A stretch of DNA of 64,000 nt from Watersipora subatra (taxonomy: Eukaryota; Bryozoa; Gymnolaemata; Cheilostomatida; Watersiporidae). The position numbers and the translations under genes are program-made. Within the stretch, counting starts at the first letter, position 1, and each line of letters starts with the position of its first letter. Positions 10,651-19,103 of this stretch are shown in pieces. The notes beneath the pieces were generated by a model. That model was not told where the DNA came from. It worked only from the letters and a program-made list of their open reading frames with translations, and did no database searches. The stretch is taken from assembly GCF_963576615.1 (NCBI RefSeq), contig NC_088715.1:2682001-2746000 (forward strand), read 5' to 3'.

Positions 10651-13600
10651 CTACTTCCTACTCCTCTTTCTCTTCCCTTTCCTATGAAAAAACTCAGCTA
10701 TCAAAGAATCAGGAATATTTTTAGCTGGTTCCCAGGTGCGATCACTAAAACCTTTCCATTTTATTTTGAAATATCGCACACCCTGTTTTACAAAAGTATC
10801 TAAGAGTCTGTCAACTATATATAAGTCAGAGTCAGTTTGAGTTGCAGGGTTTCCCGCAACTACTGGTATGGGAGTGTCTATAGTTGTGCTACTATCTGTA
10901 GCAGCAGCAGTCTGTGGAGTTGTCTCTCCATTTCCGGGATGTTCAGTGTCAAACTCTTCAGAGTTTACTGGCCCATCTAGGTCTGGGTTTGCACTTGGCA
11001 CTAGGCGTTCTCCATAGTATGGCTTAAGACGACATGCATTTACTCTATGTCTAAGCAGTTTCATGTCATTGCACCTGCGCAGCATATATGTGTGATTTGT
11101 GTATGCAGTGATAATCATGTATGGTCCTAACCACTTCTTACATAGTTTAGGGCTAAGTCCTGTTGCAGTTTTTGCACAGTACAACCATACACGATCGCCT
11201 GGAGCAAATGCAGGCAAAGCAGCTTTGTTTCTCTGATCAAAGTTAGACTTGTAAGTTTGTTGAGCAGAAACTATGTTTGATTTTGCAATTTCACGAGCAC
11301 AGTGCAGGTCAGACAAAAGACCATTCATGTATGCAGTGTAGTCTGGGCCACGTGGTGAAACAGGAAGCAACTCATTGTCAACTGGAAAATTCATATCTCT
11401 ACCAAACATCAAGTAGCTTGGAGAGAACAATATGGACTGCGTTGCGGGAGTAGCCCGATAAGCAGCCATAATGCTAGGTAAGAGCTTTGGCCAGTTAGTC
11501 TGATTTGTGTCAGACATAGCCCTCAGTTGAGTAAGAATAGTTGAGTTCATTCTTTCACAAGCAGCATTAGTTTGTGGATGATATGCTGACGTGCTGACCT
11601 TCTTGATTTCAAAGAGTTTACAGAGTTCACTAATTAATGAAGACATGAAATTTTGACCACGATCTGTTACCAATGCTCTGGGTGCCCCATATCTACATAT
11701 TACTTCATCGTAGAAAGTTTTAGCAACTTCTGTTGCTTCGTGTGTCTTCAAAGGAAAACACTCAGGCCATTTAGTAAAAGAATCAACAACCAGAAGTATA
11801 TGCCGATATCCATCAGCCTCTTTGACTGGACCAATAAAATCCATGTGAACTTTACTAAATGCCTCTATTGACACTGGCAATGGCTGCAATGGTGGGACAC
11901 GATTTTTCCTAAAATCTCTTTTGCTTTGTTGGCATATCTCACAAGATTTGACAAATTTGAGCACATCTGTATACATATTAGGCCAAAAATATTTCAATTT
12001 GATCAGTTGGTATGTACGATCAATACCTTGATGACCCCCCATGTGATTCCCATGATAGGACTCCAAAATTGTAGGTACTAGTGATCTGGGCACAACAAGT
12101 TGCTTTATTGGGCCAATGTGTCTGCCACTTGGTGTATAGAAGTGATACAAGATGTTATCTTGTAAAACCATATCTTGTGACCTAATTTCTATAACTCTTG
12201 CCAATTTAGAATCATCAGGCAGCAAGCCCTCAGACAAAAAGTTTATATAATGGCTCACAAGCTGATCATCTCTTTGTTCCTTCGGCATGTCTATTTTGTC
12301 ATCAAAATTGACCGCATTTATGGTCCTCGCACCCATTTGTTCCAAAACGCTACCATCAATTTCAAGCTCATACAAACAAGGTTTGGGTGCATTTTCACGA
12401 TGAATGTTTCCTGTGGCTAAAACAGGAAGGTGCTCTACCAGGTCAGTTACTGTTTTCTCATTATCATTGTCATTTGTATATGGTCTTCTAGACAACCCAT
12501 CAGCATTCCCATGCTTTTTGCCACTCTTGTGTTGTATTTCAAAATCATAGGGCTGTAACAACAAAGACCACCTGCCTAATCTTCCATTAGCATCTTTAAT
12601 GCTTTTTAACCACTTGAGAGAAATATGGTCAGTCAGCACAAGAAAATGTTTGTCCGCTATGTAGTGTTTGTATTTCTCAATAGCTGTAACTAAGGCTAGA
12701 CCCTCTTTGTGACATATAGAGTAATTTTTCTCAGCGTCATGAAGCGCTCTTCCTCCATATTCTATCACAGTCTCTTGTCCATCAATGTCTATTTGCCCTA
12801 GTGTAAAACCTACCGCCTTGTCACACGCATCTGTATATATTACTGGTTTTGAGTCCGCTTTAGGCAAGGCTAGAATTGGTGGTGAGACTAGAGAATTGCG
12901 TATTTGCTCAAAGGCACTTTGACATTCTGCATTCCAAACAAATTCTTGATTATTGCTAGTCTTTGTCAGTCCATGTAGCACACTAGCTATGCTACTGTAG
13001 TTGGGTATAAAACGTGAGTAATACTGTGCTAGCCCAAGAAATGATCTAACTTCACTAACATTAGTTGGTACAGGATATTCTAGCACAGCTTTCACTTTGT
13101 CATGATTAACAGAAAGACCATTGTCTCCAATTGTGTATCCTAGATAAGGAACCTTAGAGGAAGCTAGCTTACACTTTGCTGGGTGAAGTTTAAGATTTGC
13201 CTTCCTAAGCCTAGCAAAAATTTCAGTCAGATGCTTTTTGTGTTCACTCCAATTTTCTGAGAATACTATGATATCATCCATAAATGCAAGACAGTACTTC
13301 CAGCTAATACCTTTTAATGCTTTTGACATTACTGCTTGAAATGACATTGGAGCATTCATGAGCCCAAAAGGAATTCTGTTGAATGTATATACTGCATCAT
13401 GGGTAATAAAACTAGATTTATCCTTAGTATCTTTGTCTAATGGCACTTGCCAAAAAGCACCTTTTAGATCCAGCACACTAAATATCTTAGCATCTGCACT
13501 GCCCAATGTATCTATGACTTCAGTGAATAGTGGTAAAGGCCATATCATTGGTTTAGTGACAGCATTTATGCGCCTATAATCTATTGCCATGCGCCAAGAG

Positions 13601-14478
13601 TTACCATCAGACTTCTTTACCATAACAACAGGGGAGCACCATTCACAATCGTCATTTTCCTCTATAATACCTAGCTCTAACAATTCTTTTACTTGTCTAG
13701 AGATTTCTTGCTTTATCACTGGTGAGGTTTTATAAGGAAATGAGCGTATTGGATGAGCTTCACCTGTGTCAATTTTGTGAGTATGCAGATCTGTGCAACC
13801 TAGATCAGCCCATGATTTGGCAAAAACATCAGAATTTTCCTCTACCATGCTAACTAGCTCAGCCTCATCGTTGCTATTTAAAGCACATGTTGAAAAGTCA
13901 ATGTTCAGCTCATTAGCTGAAACTTGCTCATCAAGCGGAACTACTTTCTTGCTACACACTTGCACGTTCATATGGCTATTATTAGCTGTAACAGCTAGTT
14001 CACTGGCTTTGATGTTCTTTGTGGTATTTGTGGAATGTTTGTTGATAGGGGAAATTCTAGCTACGGGGATTCCCTTTTGAACAGTTATGTCCTGATCTGT
14101 GTCATTTGATATATGATAGACTGGTTTGTCTCTGCTAATGATACAATGAACACCTTTGCAACCTTGCAATGGACCAGAACTATAGTCTAGAGGTTCAGCT
14201 ACACAGTCACGTAGTCCTCTATTGTCACTAGCTATCGAATTATCAGAGAATATTACAGGGAACACAACGATGCTTTGGGAAGGTATATCAAATGTTTCTG
14301 CTGTGATAACACTCACATTCGAAAAGCGTTTATCTAAACTCTCAATAGTAGAAACAAATACACCTTCCAGAAACAAAGAGCCATCCTGATTGTCATATTC
14401 TACAGTGGCATTATGAGCCTTCATGAAATCTACACCTAGTATGATGTCATGACTAAGATTCTCTATAATATGAAACAT
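10651..14478 (-). CDS. pol: pol polyprotein: protease end, RT, RNase H, integrase, chromodomain
   Basis: 1275 codons open. Residues 1-25 carry the second protease motif (ILGVDFM). Reverse transcriptase is at about 240-430, with PFGLMNAP and the catalytic FMDD near residue 400 (FMDD rather than the common YVDD/YMDD). RNase H is at about 540-660 (YTDACD, later TDH). Integrase has a His/Cys zinc motif near 800-845 (CEIC) and a DDE triad: D in MDFIGP near 881, D in VTDRG near 939 and E in CERMN, with exactly 35 residues between the last two. A C-terminal chromodomain at about 1221-1265 (WKGFSDRTWEPAKNI) likely directs integration toward methylated-histone chromatin. It lacks its own good start, so it is probably made as a fusion with gag-protease. 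Confidence 0.95.
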   Translation of the reverse strand: MFHIIENLSHDIILGVDFMKAHNATVEYDNQDGSLFLEGVFVSTIESLDKRFSNVSVITAETFDIPSQSIVVFPVIFSDNSIASDNRGLRDCVAEPLDYSSGPLQGCKGVHCIISRDKPVYHISNDTDQDITVQKGIPVARISPINKHSTNTTKNIKASELAVTANNSHMNVQVCSKKVVPLDEQVSANELNIDFSTCALNSNDEAELVSMVEENSDVFAKSWADLGCTDLHTHKIDTGEAHPIRSFPYKTSPVIKQEISRQVKELLELGIIEENDDCEWCSPVVMVKKSDGNSWRMAIDYRRINAVTKPMIWPLPLFTEVIDTLGSADAKIFSVLDLKGAFWQVPLDKDTKDKSSFITHDAVYTFNRIPFGLMNAPMSFQAVMSKALKGISWKYCLAFMDDIIVFSENWSEHKKHLTEIFARLRKANLKLHPAKCKLASSKVPYLGYTIGDNGLSVNHDKVKAVLEYPVPTNVSEVRSFLGLAQYYSRFIPNYSSIASVLHGLTKTSNNQEFVWNAECQSAFEQIRNSLVSPPILALPKADSKPVIYTDACDKAVGFTLGQIDIDGQETVIEYGGRALHDAEKNYSICHKEGLALVTAIEKYKHYIADKHFLVLTDHISLKWLKSIKDANGRLGRWSLLLQPYDFEIQHKSGKKHGNADGLSRRPYTNDNDNEKTVTDLVEHLPVLATGNIHRENAPKPCLYELEIDGSVLEQMGARTINAVNFDDKIDMPKEQRDDQLVSHYINFLSEGLLPDDSKLARVIEIRSQDMVLQDNILYHFYTPSGRHIGPIKQLVVPRSLVPTILESYHGNHMGGHQGIDRTYQLIKLKYFWPNMYTDVLKFVKSCEICQQSKRDFRKNRVPPLQPLPVSIEAFSKVHMDFIGPVKEADGYRHILLVVDSFTKWPECFPLKTHEATEVAKTFYDEVICRYGAPRALVTDRGQNFMSSLISELCKLFEIKKVSTSAYHPQTNAACERMNSTILTQLRAMSDTNQTNWPKLLPSIMAAYRATPATQSILFSPSYLMFGRDMNFPVDNELLPVSPRGPDYTAYMNGLLSDLHCAREIAKSNIVSAQQTYKSNFDQRNKAALPAFAPGDRVWLYCAKTATGLSPKLCKKWLGPYMIITAYTNHTYMLRRCNDMKLLRHRVNACRLKPYYGERLVPSANPDLDGPVNSEEFDTEHPGNGETTPQTAAATDSSTTIDTPIPVVAGNPATQTDSDLYIVDRLLDTFVKQGVRYFKIKWKGFSDRTWEPAKNIPDSLIAEFFHRKGKRKRSRK

Positions 14479-14746
14479 GACTACAGATAAAACTACCTAT
14501 ACTAACCTCTACATCAGTAACACCTAATATAGGAACTACTGTGTTACCTACACTTCTAAGATTAGGAGTAGCACATTCGGTTAGCTTACACTTGGGATTG
14601 ATTCTATTTAGAGTTGTCATGCTCATACAAGAAGTTTGTGCCCCCGTGTCCACAAGTGCATGAGCAGAAAAACCCCCAAAGGCAGCAAGAATAAGGCACT
14701 CAGACAAACCCCCAAGGCAACCGGCGTGAACAGGAGCATTTGATTG
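14453..14746 (-). CDS. pro: aspartic protease N-terminal part
   Basis: In frame with gag immediately after the gag TAG (14747-14749). It contains the active-site motif ALVDTGAQTS. The frame closes at 14453, but protease continues in the pol frame, which holds the ILGVDF motif, so the enzyme is divided by a +1 shift near 14470-14485. Whether this is a mutation or programmed frameshifting cannot be told from one copy. Confidence 0.8.
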   Translation of the reverse strand, partial: QSNAPVHAGCLGGLSECLILAAFGGFSAHALVDTGAQTSCMSMTTLNRINPKCKLTECATPNLRSVGNTVVPILGVTDVEVSIGSFICSHVSYYRES

Positions 14747-15649
14747 CTATTGCCGAGATGATTCCCCCGACCGGGACGAGGCACCAGCTGAAGGCTGTGA
14801 CCCAACTCCACCAGACCTGCAGTAGGCCACAAAATGCCCCCGCCGGCCACAACCCCGACAAGTTGCACCAAAAGCATAACATGCATTTTTGCTATGAGAC
14901 TTACCACATCGTTGACAGTTCTTGATATACCCAGCATGGTTATTGCTTCTAGCGCTATGACTACTGTCATTGCCATTGGTGTTATTGTTAGCATGATAAC
15001 GATTGCTCTTGTTCTGTTCTTGTCTAGGCATGTAACGTGCTACCGCTGCTTTAATTTCATTTTGAATTAATGTTTGTAGTTCAGTCGAGACAGAAACACT
15101 AGCCACAGACGGTTGTGTCGTAGTCATAGGACCTGTTGTAGGAGCTAATATCCTGGCATACTCCAATATAGCTTCAACCGTGGCTGGTCGATGGCACATT
15201 ACTTGCTTTTGTACATCTACTGGCAGTCCTCGCATTACCGCTTCTAACTTCTCTCTCGAACTTTTATTTGTTTGAGATATCAGACAGTCAATGTCCTCAG
15301 CAAATTGTTCTATAGTTTCTTTACCAATGTTCCACTTACGAGCATTAAGCTCTGCTGTTGCTCTCCATATTTGGTCATCGGTTCTACCATAGCGTAGGCC
15401 CAGCTCTGACATAATTCCTTCAAACGTTGCTTTCTTTGCATTAGGCAACGAACTATAATAATTATAGGCTCCACCCGCAAGCAACAATGGTATTGTCCTT
15501 TTCTTTTCACTGTCTGTCATTTCATTGTCCTGCATTACCAACACTAGCTTTTCTGACCATTCTATAAACTCCGTAGTTGCACCATAGCCTGAAAATTTTC
15601 CAATTAATGCTAATTCTGTCCTTGAAATACTTTTCTTAGGCTGCTGTGG
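14747..15649 (-). CDS. gag: gag: capsid and two zinc knuckles
   Basis: Open from just after a TGA (15650-15652) to a TAG at 14747-14749. The capsid-like part is helical and Trp/Glu-rich, with motifs like FIEWSEKLV and LNARKW. Nucleocapsid follows with two zinc knuckles: CQRC..H....C (CX2CX3HX4C) and CRGCGRRGHFVAYC (CX2CX4HX4C). The TAG is followed by CAA TCA, then an open frame into protease. Homology-like sequence lies upstream of the first ATG (15542-15544), so the true start is probably in the segment beyond the TGA. Confidence 0.88.
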   Translation of the reverse strand, partial: PQQPKKSISRTELALIGKFSGYGATTEFIEWSEKLVLVMQDNEMTDSEKKRTIPLLLAGGAYNYYSSLPNAKKATFEGIMSELGLRYGRTDDQIWRATAELNARKWNIGKETIEQFAEDIDCLISQTNKSSREKLEAVMRGLPVDVQKQVMCHRPATVEAILEYARILAPTTGPMTTTQPSVASVSVSTELQTLIQNEIKAAVARYMPRQEQNKSNRYHANNNTNGNDSSHSARSNNHAGYIKNCQRCGKSHSKNACYAFGATCRGCGRRGHFVAYCRSGGVGSQPSAGASSRSGESSRQ

Positions 15650-15832
15650 TCACACTTTCACTTCCTCATTATTGTCTGACATTTCTCCCACAGCCTGATC
15701 ACTTTGCTGCTGTAGCTCAAATAATTTTAGTCTGTCCTCCAAGCGTCTGAGCTCCTCTTCCTTCTCAGCAAGCCTCCGAAGCAAAGTCACATTCTTGGGT
15801 GGCATAACTAATGATAGGTACTTCAAGATCAA
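15650..15832 (-). pseudogene. gag: 5' segment of gag, cut off by an in-frame TGA
   Basis: Same frame as gag. It starts with ATG at 15832 just inside the primer-binding site and has a heptad-like Leu/Glu/Arg stretch (LLRRLAEKEEELRRLEDRL). It ends at TGA 15650-15652, after which the same frame continues into capsid. A single base change from a sense codon would explain it; leaky UGA reading is less likely. Confidence 0.7.
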
Positions 15833-15836
15833 ATAA

Positions 15837-15850
15837 GGCTACCTCCACCA
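15837..15850 (-). other. tRNA primer-binding site
   Basis: The minus strand reads tggtggaggtagcc, two bases inside the 5' LTR. It is complementary to a tRNA 3' end ggctacctccacca, with the universal CCA. I cannot say which tRNA. Confidence 0.7.
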
Positions 15851-15852
15851 TG

Positions 15853-16053
15853 TGTAGTATGATTGTTATTGTGTGTATTATCTTCTGTAGTGTAGGACTA
15901 TAGTAGTTTAGTTTAGTGTATTGATGTGTATTGCTAATTAATATTAGCGTGCTTATTGCTTCACATCTAGAGCCCAACTGTCTCTATTTATTAATTACAA
16001 GTAAAACAGTAAAACACATAAAAAGGTCAGAGGTCAATAGTAGTCACATGATA
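15853..16053 (-). repeat. 5' LTR
   Basis: 201 bp, apparently identical to 9564-9764. Its right flank aagctctcaac continues the host sequence interrupted at 9563. Confidence 0.95.
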
Positions 16054-16899
16054 AAGCTCTCAACAAAAAATTCTCTCAACCAACATCTAGCAAAAACTCC
16101 CAGCTTGTCTAAAGAAACATCAACTTTTTTACCTTTTCTATTAAGATTTGTAACCAAAATAAAAAGGGTGTCAAATACACCTTCATCTTCCATAGTCCTC
16201 TTTTCCTATAACAATACACAAGGGCACTGCCTTAAATCAAAAATTCTTTTCTACTGACTTCTTATAAATTATCACTAAAACTACATTTGACAATAATAAT
16301 GATAATAATAGTGAAATTATATTATGATACAAATCTCTTGTAATTTTACTTGAAATTGTCACACAGAATAAATAAAATAAAATAAAGGAAACAAAATCAT
16401 TGTAGTTAAAATGCTTTATAAAAGTTTGCTTTGAACCCGTCTTGAACTTATGACATAGAAGTAAACAAACTCACCACCAACTAAGTTAGTGACTTACCCT
16501 GAGTAGTCACTAAATATTCTTTACTATAATAAGAGCAGCATTAGATGACATTAAAGATTTTCTGTGAGGAAAGAAGTCATAAGAGGGGACTATTCACTAC
16601 TCCTTTTTTTATGTGAAAAATCAGGTCCACTTCAAGCAATTCAAAGTCCAGTTGGATTTTAATTTCCATATAAATGTGCCTGCTTTTAAATATTTCAGTT
16701 TCATCAGCGTACAGTGCAGAGTTATCTACTCCCTTTTCTTCTTCTCCGCTAAATAGCTCTAGAAAAGAAAGAGGAGGAGAAATTAGTAACATTAATTTGA
16801 ATCTAGCTATATATCAGAGTTCAAGGTTCAAGTAAGACTCAAAGAGTAAATATGACCATGTGGAGCAGACATAGATTTAATATATTAAAAAGACTGAGA
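16054..16899. other. flank of TRIM-2 with possible SINE
   Basis: 16054-16200 aligns with 42215-42350 and is host sequence. From about 16210 it departs from the TRIM-3 flank. The minus strand at about 16425-16500 has gggttcaaagc and an upstream tagttggtggtgag, resembling Pol III B and A boxes (possible tRNA-derived SINE). No gene is supported. Confidence 0.45.
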
Positions 16900-18428
16900 T
16901 GAGTTGGTGAAGAAGATGTTTATGCAGATAAAATCAATAGAGATATAAAGGCAGCAACTTTCCCTGAACTATGGAAAACTGATATAGTTACCCCACTACG
17001 CAAGAGTGGTGATAAAAATAATTTATCTAATTATAGACCCATATCTTTACTTCCTATACTTTCTAAAATTCACGAAAGACATATACTTACTGCACTTCAA
17101 ATACACTTAGATAACAACAAAACTATAAGCAGCTTACAGTCAGGATTTAGAAAAAACTACTCTTGCATCATCACCATTCATCATCTCTTCTCTACTTGGT
17201 CAAACATGATAAAAAAATATTAATACTTTAGTTATCATCATTCTTGACCTTCAAAAAGCTTTTTACAAGCTTAGAAGTAACTGGTGAACTTCTAGACACC
17301 ATCAGATCATAACCTGAAAGGACGGCGACATTGAGTAAAAATAAAAATTATCTGCTCAGATGCTCTTCCTATAGCTACTTGAGTTTGGTAAAGTTCTACT
17401 CTTACACCCACGACTATTTCAATTTTTCTTAAATGGTTTATTAAAATTAAAAACCGCGCCAAATTAAACCTCATGCTTATGCCGATGATATATGATTTTT
17501 TATAACTTATAGTAACCCTTCATGGCTACATTCTAACATAGACACATACCTGAAACTTGATCGACAGTTCTGTGTGACAAATCAAATGTCTTTCAACATC
17601 TAAAAATCCTGCTATCTTCTAATAAATTCACCTTTGAATTTCCCTCTCACAATTTCTATATTTGACAGTAGCCTAACTACACAATCTACTTCTAAACTAC
17701 TTGGCTTTATTATCAACGACTCTATTATGGCTAGACCACATCTCATTCATTTCAAATAAAGTATCATCTAACCTACATTTATTTTATAATATTCCTCATC
17801 TTACATACTTTGAAACTGTCCAACTATATTACTATAATCTTATCCAATCCTATCTTATATATGGCCTACAGTTGTTCCACCCTACAACACCTGTAAAATA
17901 TACCGACACACTATTTATGTTACAAAAAGAGTTTTGCGACTTATATGCAAATACCTAAACTTACTCCATAAAAACCATCGCTTACTACCTGCCAACTTAA
18001 TAACAAGCACTACTGGTGTTCTTTCCTTACCTAAGCTATCACAGTACTTTACCTGCCTCACTGCTCATTCAATACTCCACAATAACTGCCCTAAATATCT
18101 CAGCTATAGCTTTCAAACCACGATTACAAAACCAGAACCAAATTTATAGATATGTGGGACTCTATGGAAAACATACTGTAAAATATGACTATTGCTTACT
18201 ACCATAAAGATTCCTCATATACAAAAAAATGTATATAGATACACTTTTATGCATCCTCAATGAATGGAAACTCTATTAGAGAGCCAGGAAAGTGCTGAAC
18301 CACCTTTTACAGTGATAACAGTAACAAGAGCAGAGTTATTATGTAAATAAGTGATTAACAGCTACAGTTAGCACCTTAAATGCATCTAATAATCATTACT
18401 AGTTGCTAATAAATATATTGATTGAATG
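16900..18428 (+). mobile_element. degraded LINE (Jockey/CR1-like), 3' part
   Basis: Plus-strand remnants of a non-LTR reverse transcriptase. About 16958-17090 encodes FPELWKTDIVTPLRKSGD and the hallmark NYRPISLLPILSKI; further on comes SLQSGFRKNYS. About 17685-17960 encodes the C-terminal thumb-like part (LDHISFISNKVSSNLHLFYN). Many stops and frameshifts are present and the YxDD core is not intact. The 3' end is near aataaatatattgattga, a short repeat tail common in such elements. It is absent from the TRIM-3 flank, so it inserted after the duplication. Confidence 0.8.
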
Positions 18429-18960
18429 TGTCCCGGTGAGCTCTAGTATCAGCATTGACTCACATGACATGACGTTGAAGCCGGCTAATTGTTCTCTTTT
18501 ATCTTGAATGCTTTAGCCGCTTGTCTATACAAAGAAGGCGGGCCATTGCCGGGAAATCCCCTAATTCTGTTTATCGGTGCTATTTGACTAGATATGCTTG
18601 ATTGGTTAAACACAAATGACCTTATTACGGGAGCCAGCGATGCATTATAATTTGGTGTCACCGAAGGCACACAGCTAAGTTTCACACTGACGAAGTATTG
18701 TCTGACTAGGATCACAGGTTAGTATAAGATCAGTATAAGGTTATTTCCTTTTTGCATTATTTGTCGGGATTTAAAATCTGGTTTTAAAATAATAAAATGT
18801 TGAATGTATATTACAAACTTGACTGTACTACAAGCTGGCTTCAAACCTTTTGCTTCATCCCTTTGGGATTCACTTGTAGTTAATGATAGCTACAGTATTC
18901 ATTGCAGTGCATATTGTAGCTTGTGCTCCATTGTTTAGGTTTGAGCATATACACTACAGA
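18429..18960. other. upstream region of TRIM-2
   Basis: Alignable with 42400-42877 upstream of TRIM-3, so likely promoter and 5' UTR. Just before the start codon both genes have a possible acceptor (gtttag or gcttag before gtttgagcata), suggesting a 5' UTR intron. A minus-strand frame at 18485-18715 is frameshifted in TRIM-3, so I do not call it. Confidence 0.5.
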
Positions 18961-19103
18961 ATGGAAGAACAGGAGAATACTCGCTGTGGGTTTTGTTTGG
19001 AAAAACTGATAACTACTACAGACCCTAAAGAGTTACCATGTTCTCATGTCTACTGCTTGTCCTGTCTTACAGCTGATTATAAAAAGACATGTCCAACATG
19101 CAA
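18961..19103 (+). CDS. TRIM-2 exon 1, RING finger
   Basis: ATG in a good context (acagaatgg). It encodes MEEQENTRCGFCLEKL and then LPCSHVYCLSC...CPTC, a C3HC4-type RING with all recognisable zinc ligands. The exon ends in phase 2 before gtgagt. RING domains recruit E2-ubiquitin. The same start is used in TRIM-3. Confidence 0.88.

Larger units (their letters stand above)
9564..16053 (-). mobile_element. Ty3/gypsy LTR retrotransposon with chromodomain, full length, recently inserted
   Basis: 6490-bp element on the minus strand: 5' LTR 15853-16053, primer-binding site 15837-15850, gag, protease, RT, RNase H, integrase, chromodomain, polypurine tract, 3' LTR 9564-9764. I read the two 201-bp LTRs as identical, which implies a young insertion. 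The target duplication is aagc or aagct (9560-9563/4 and 16054-16057/8). The unoccupied paralogous site is at about 42205-42220, where the same flanks meet directly. Reading-frame breaks are a TGA in 5' gag, a TAG between gag and protease, and a +1 shift inside protease. These are mutations, recoding signals, or a mix. The element belongs to the Ty3/gypsy order by RT-RNaseH-integrase order; the chromodomain points to a chromovirus-like lineage. Confidence 0.95.

Noticed and set aside
18485-18715. 76-codon minus-strand frame upstream of TRIM-2
   Set aside because: Its counterpart upstream of TRIM-3 is frameshifted, with no matching splice or start conservation.
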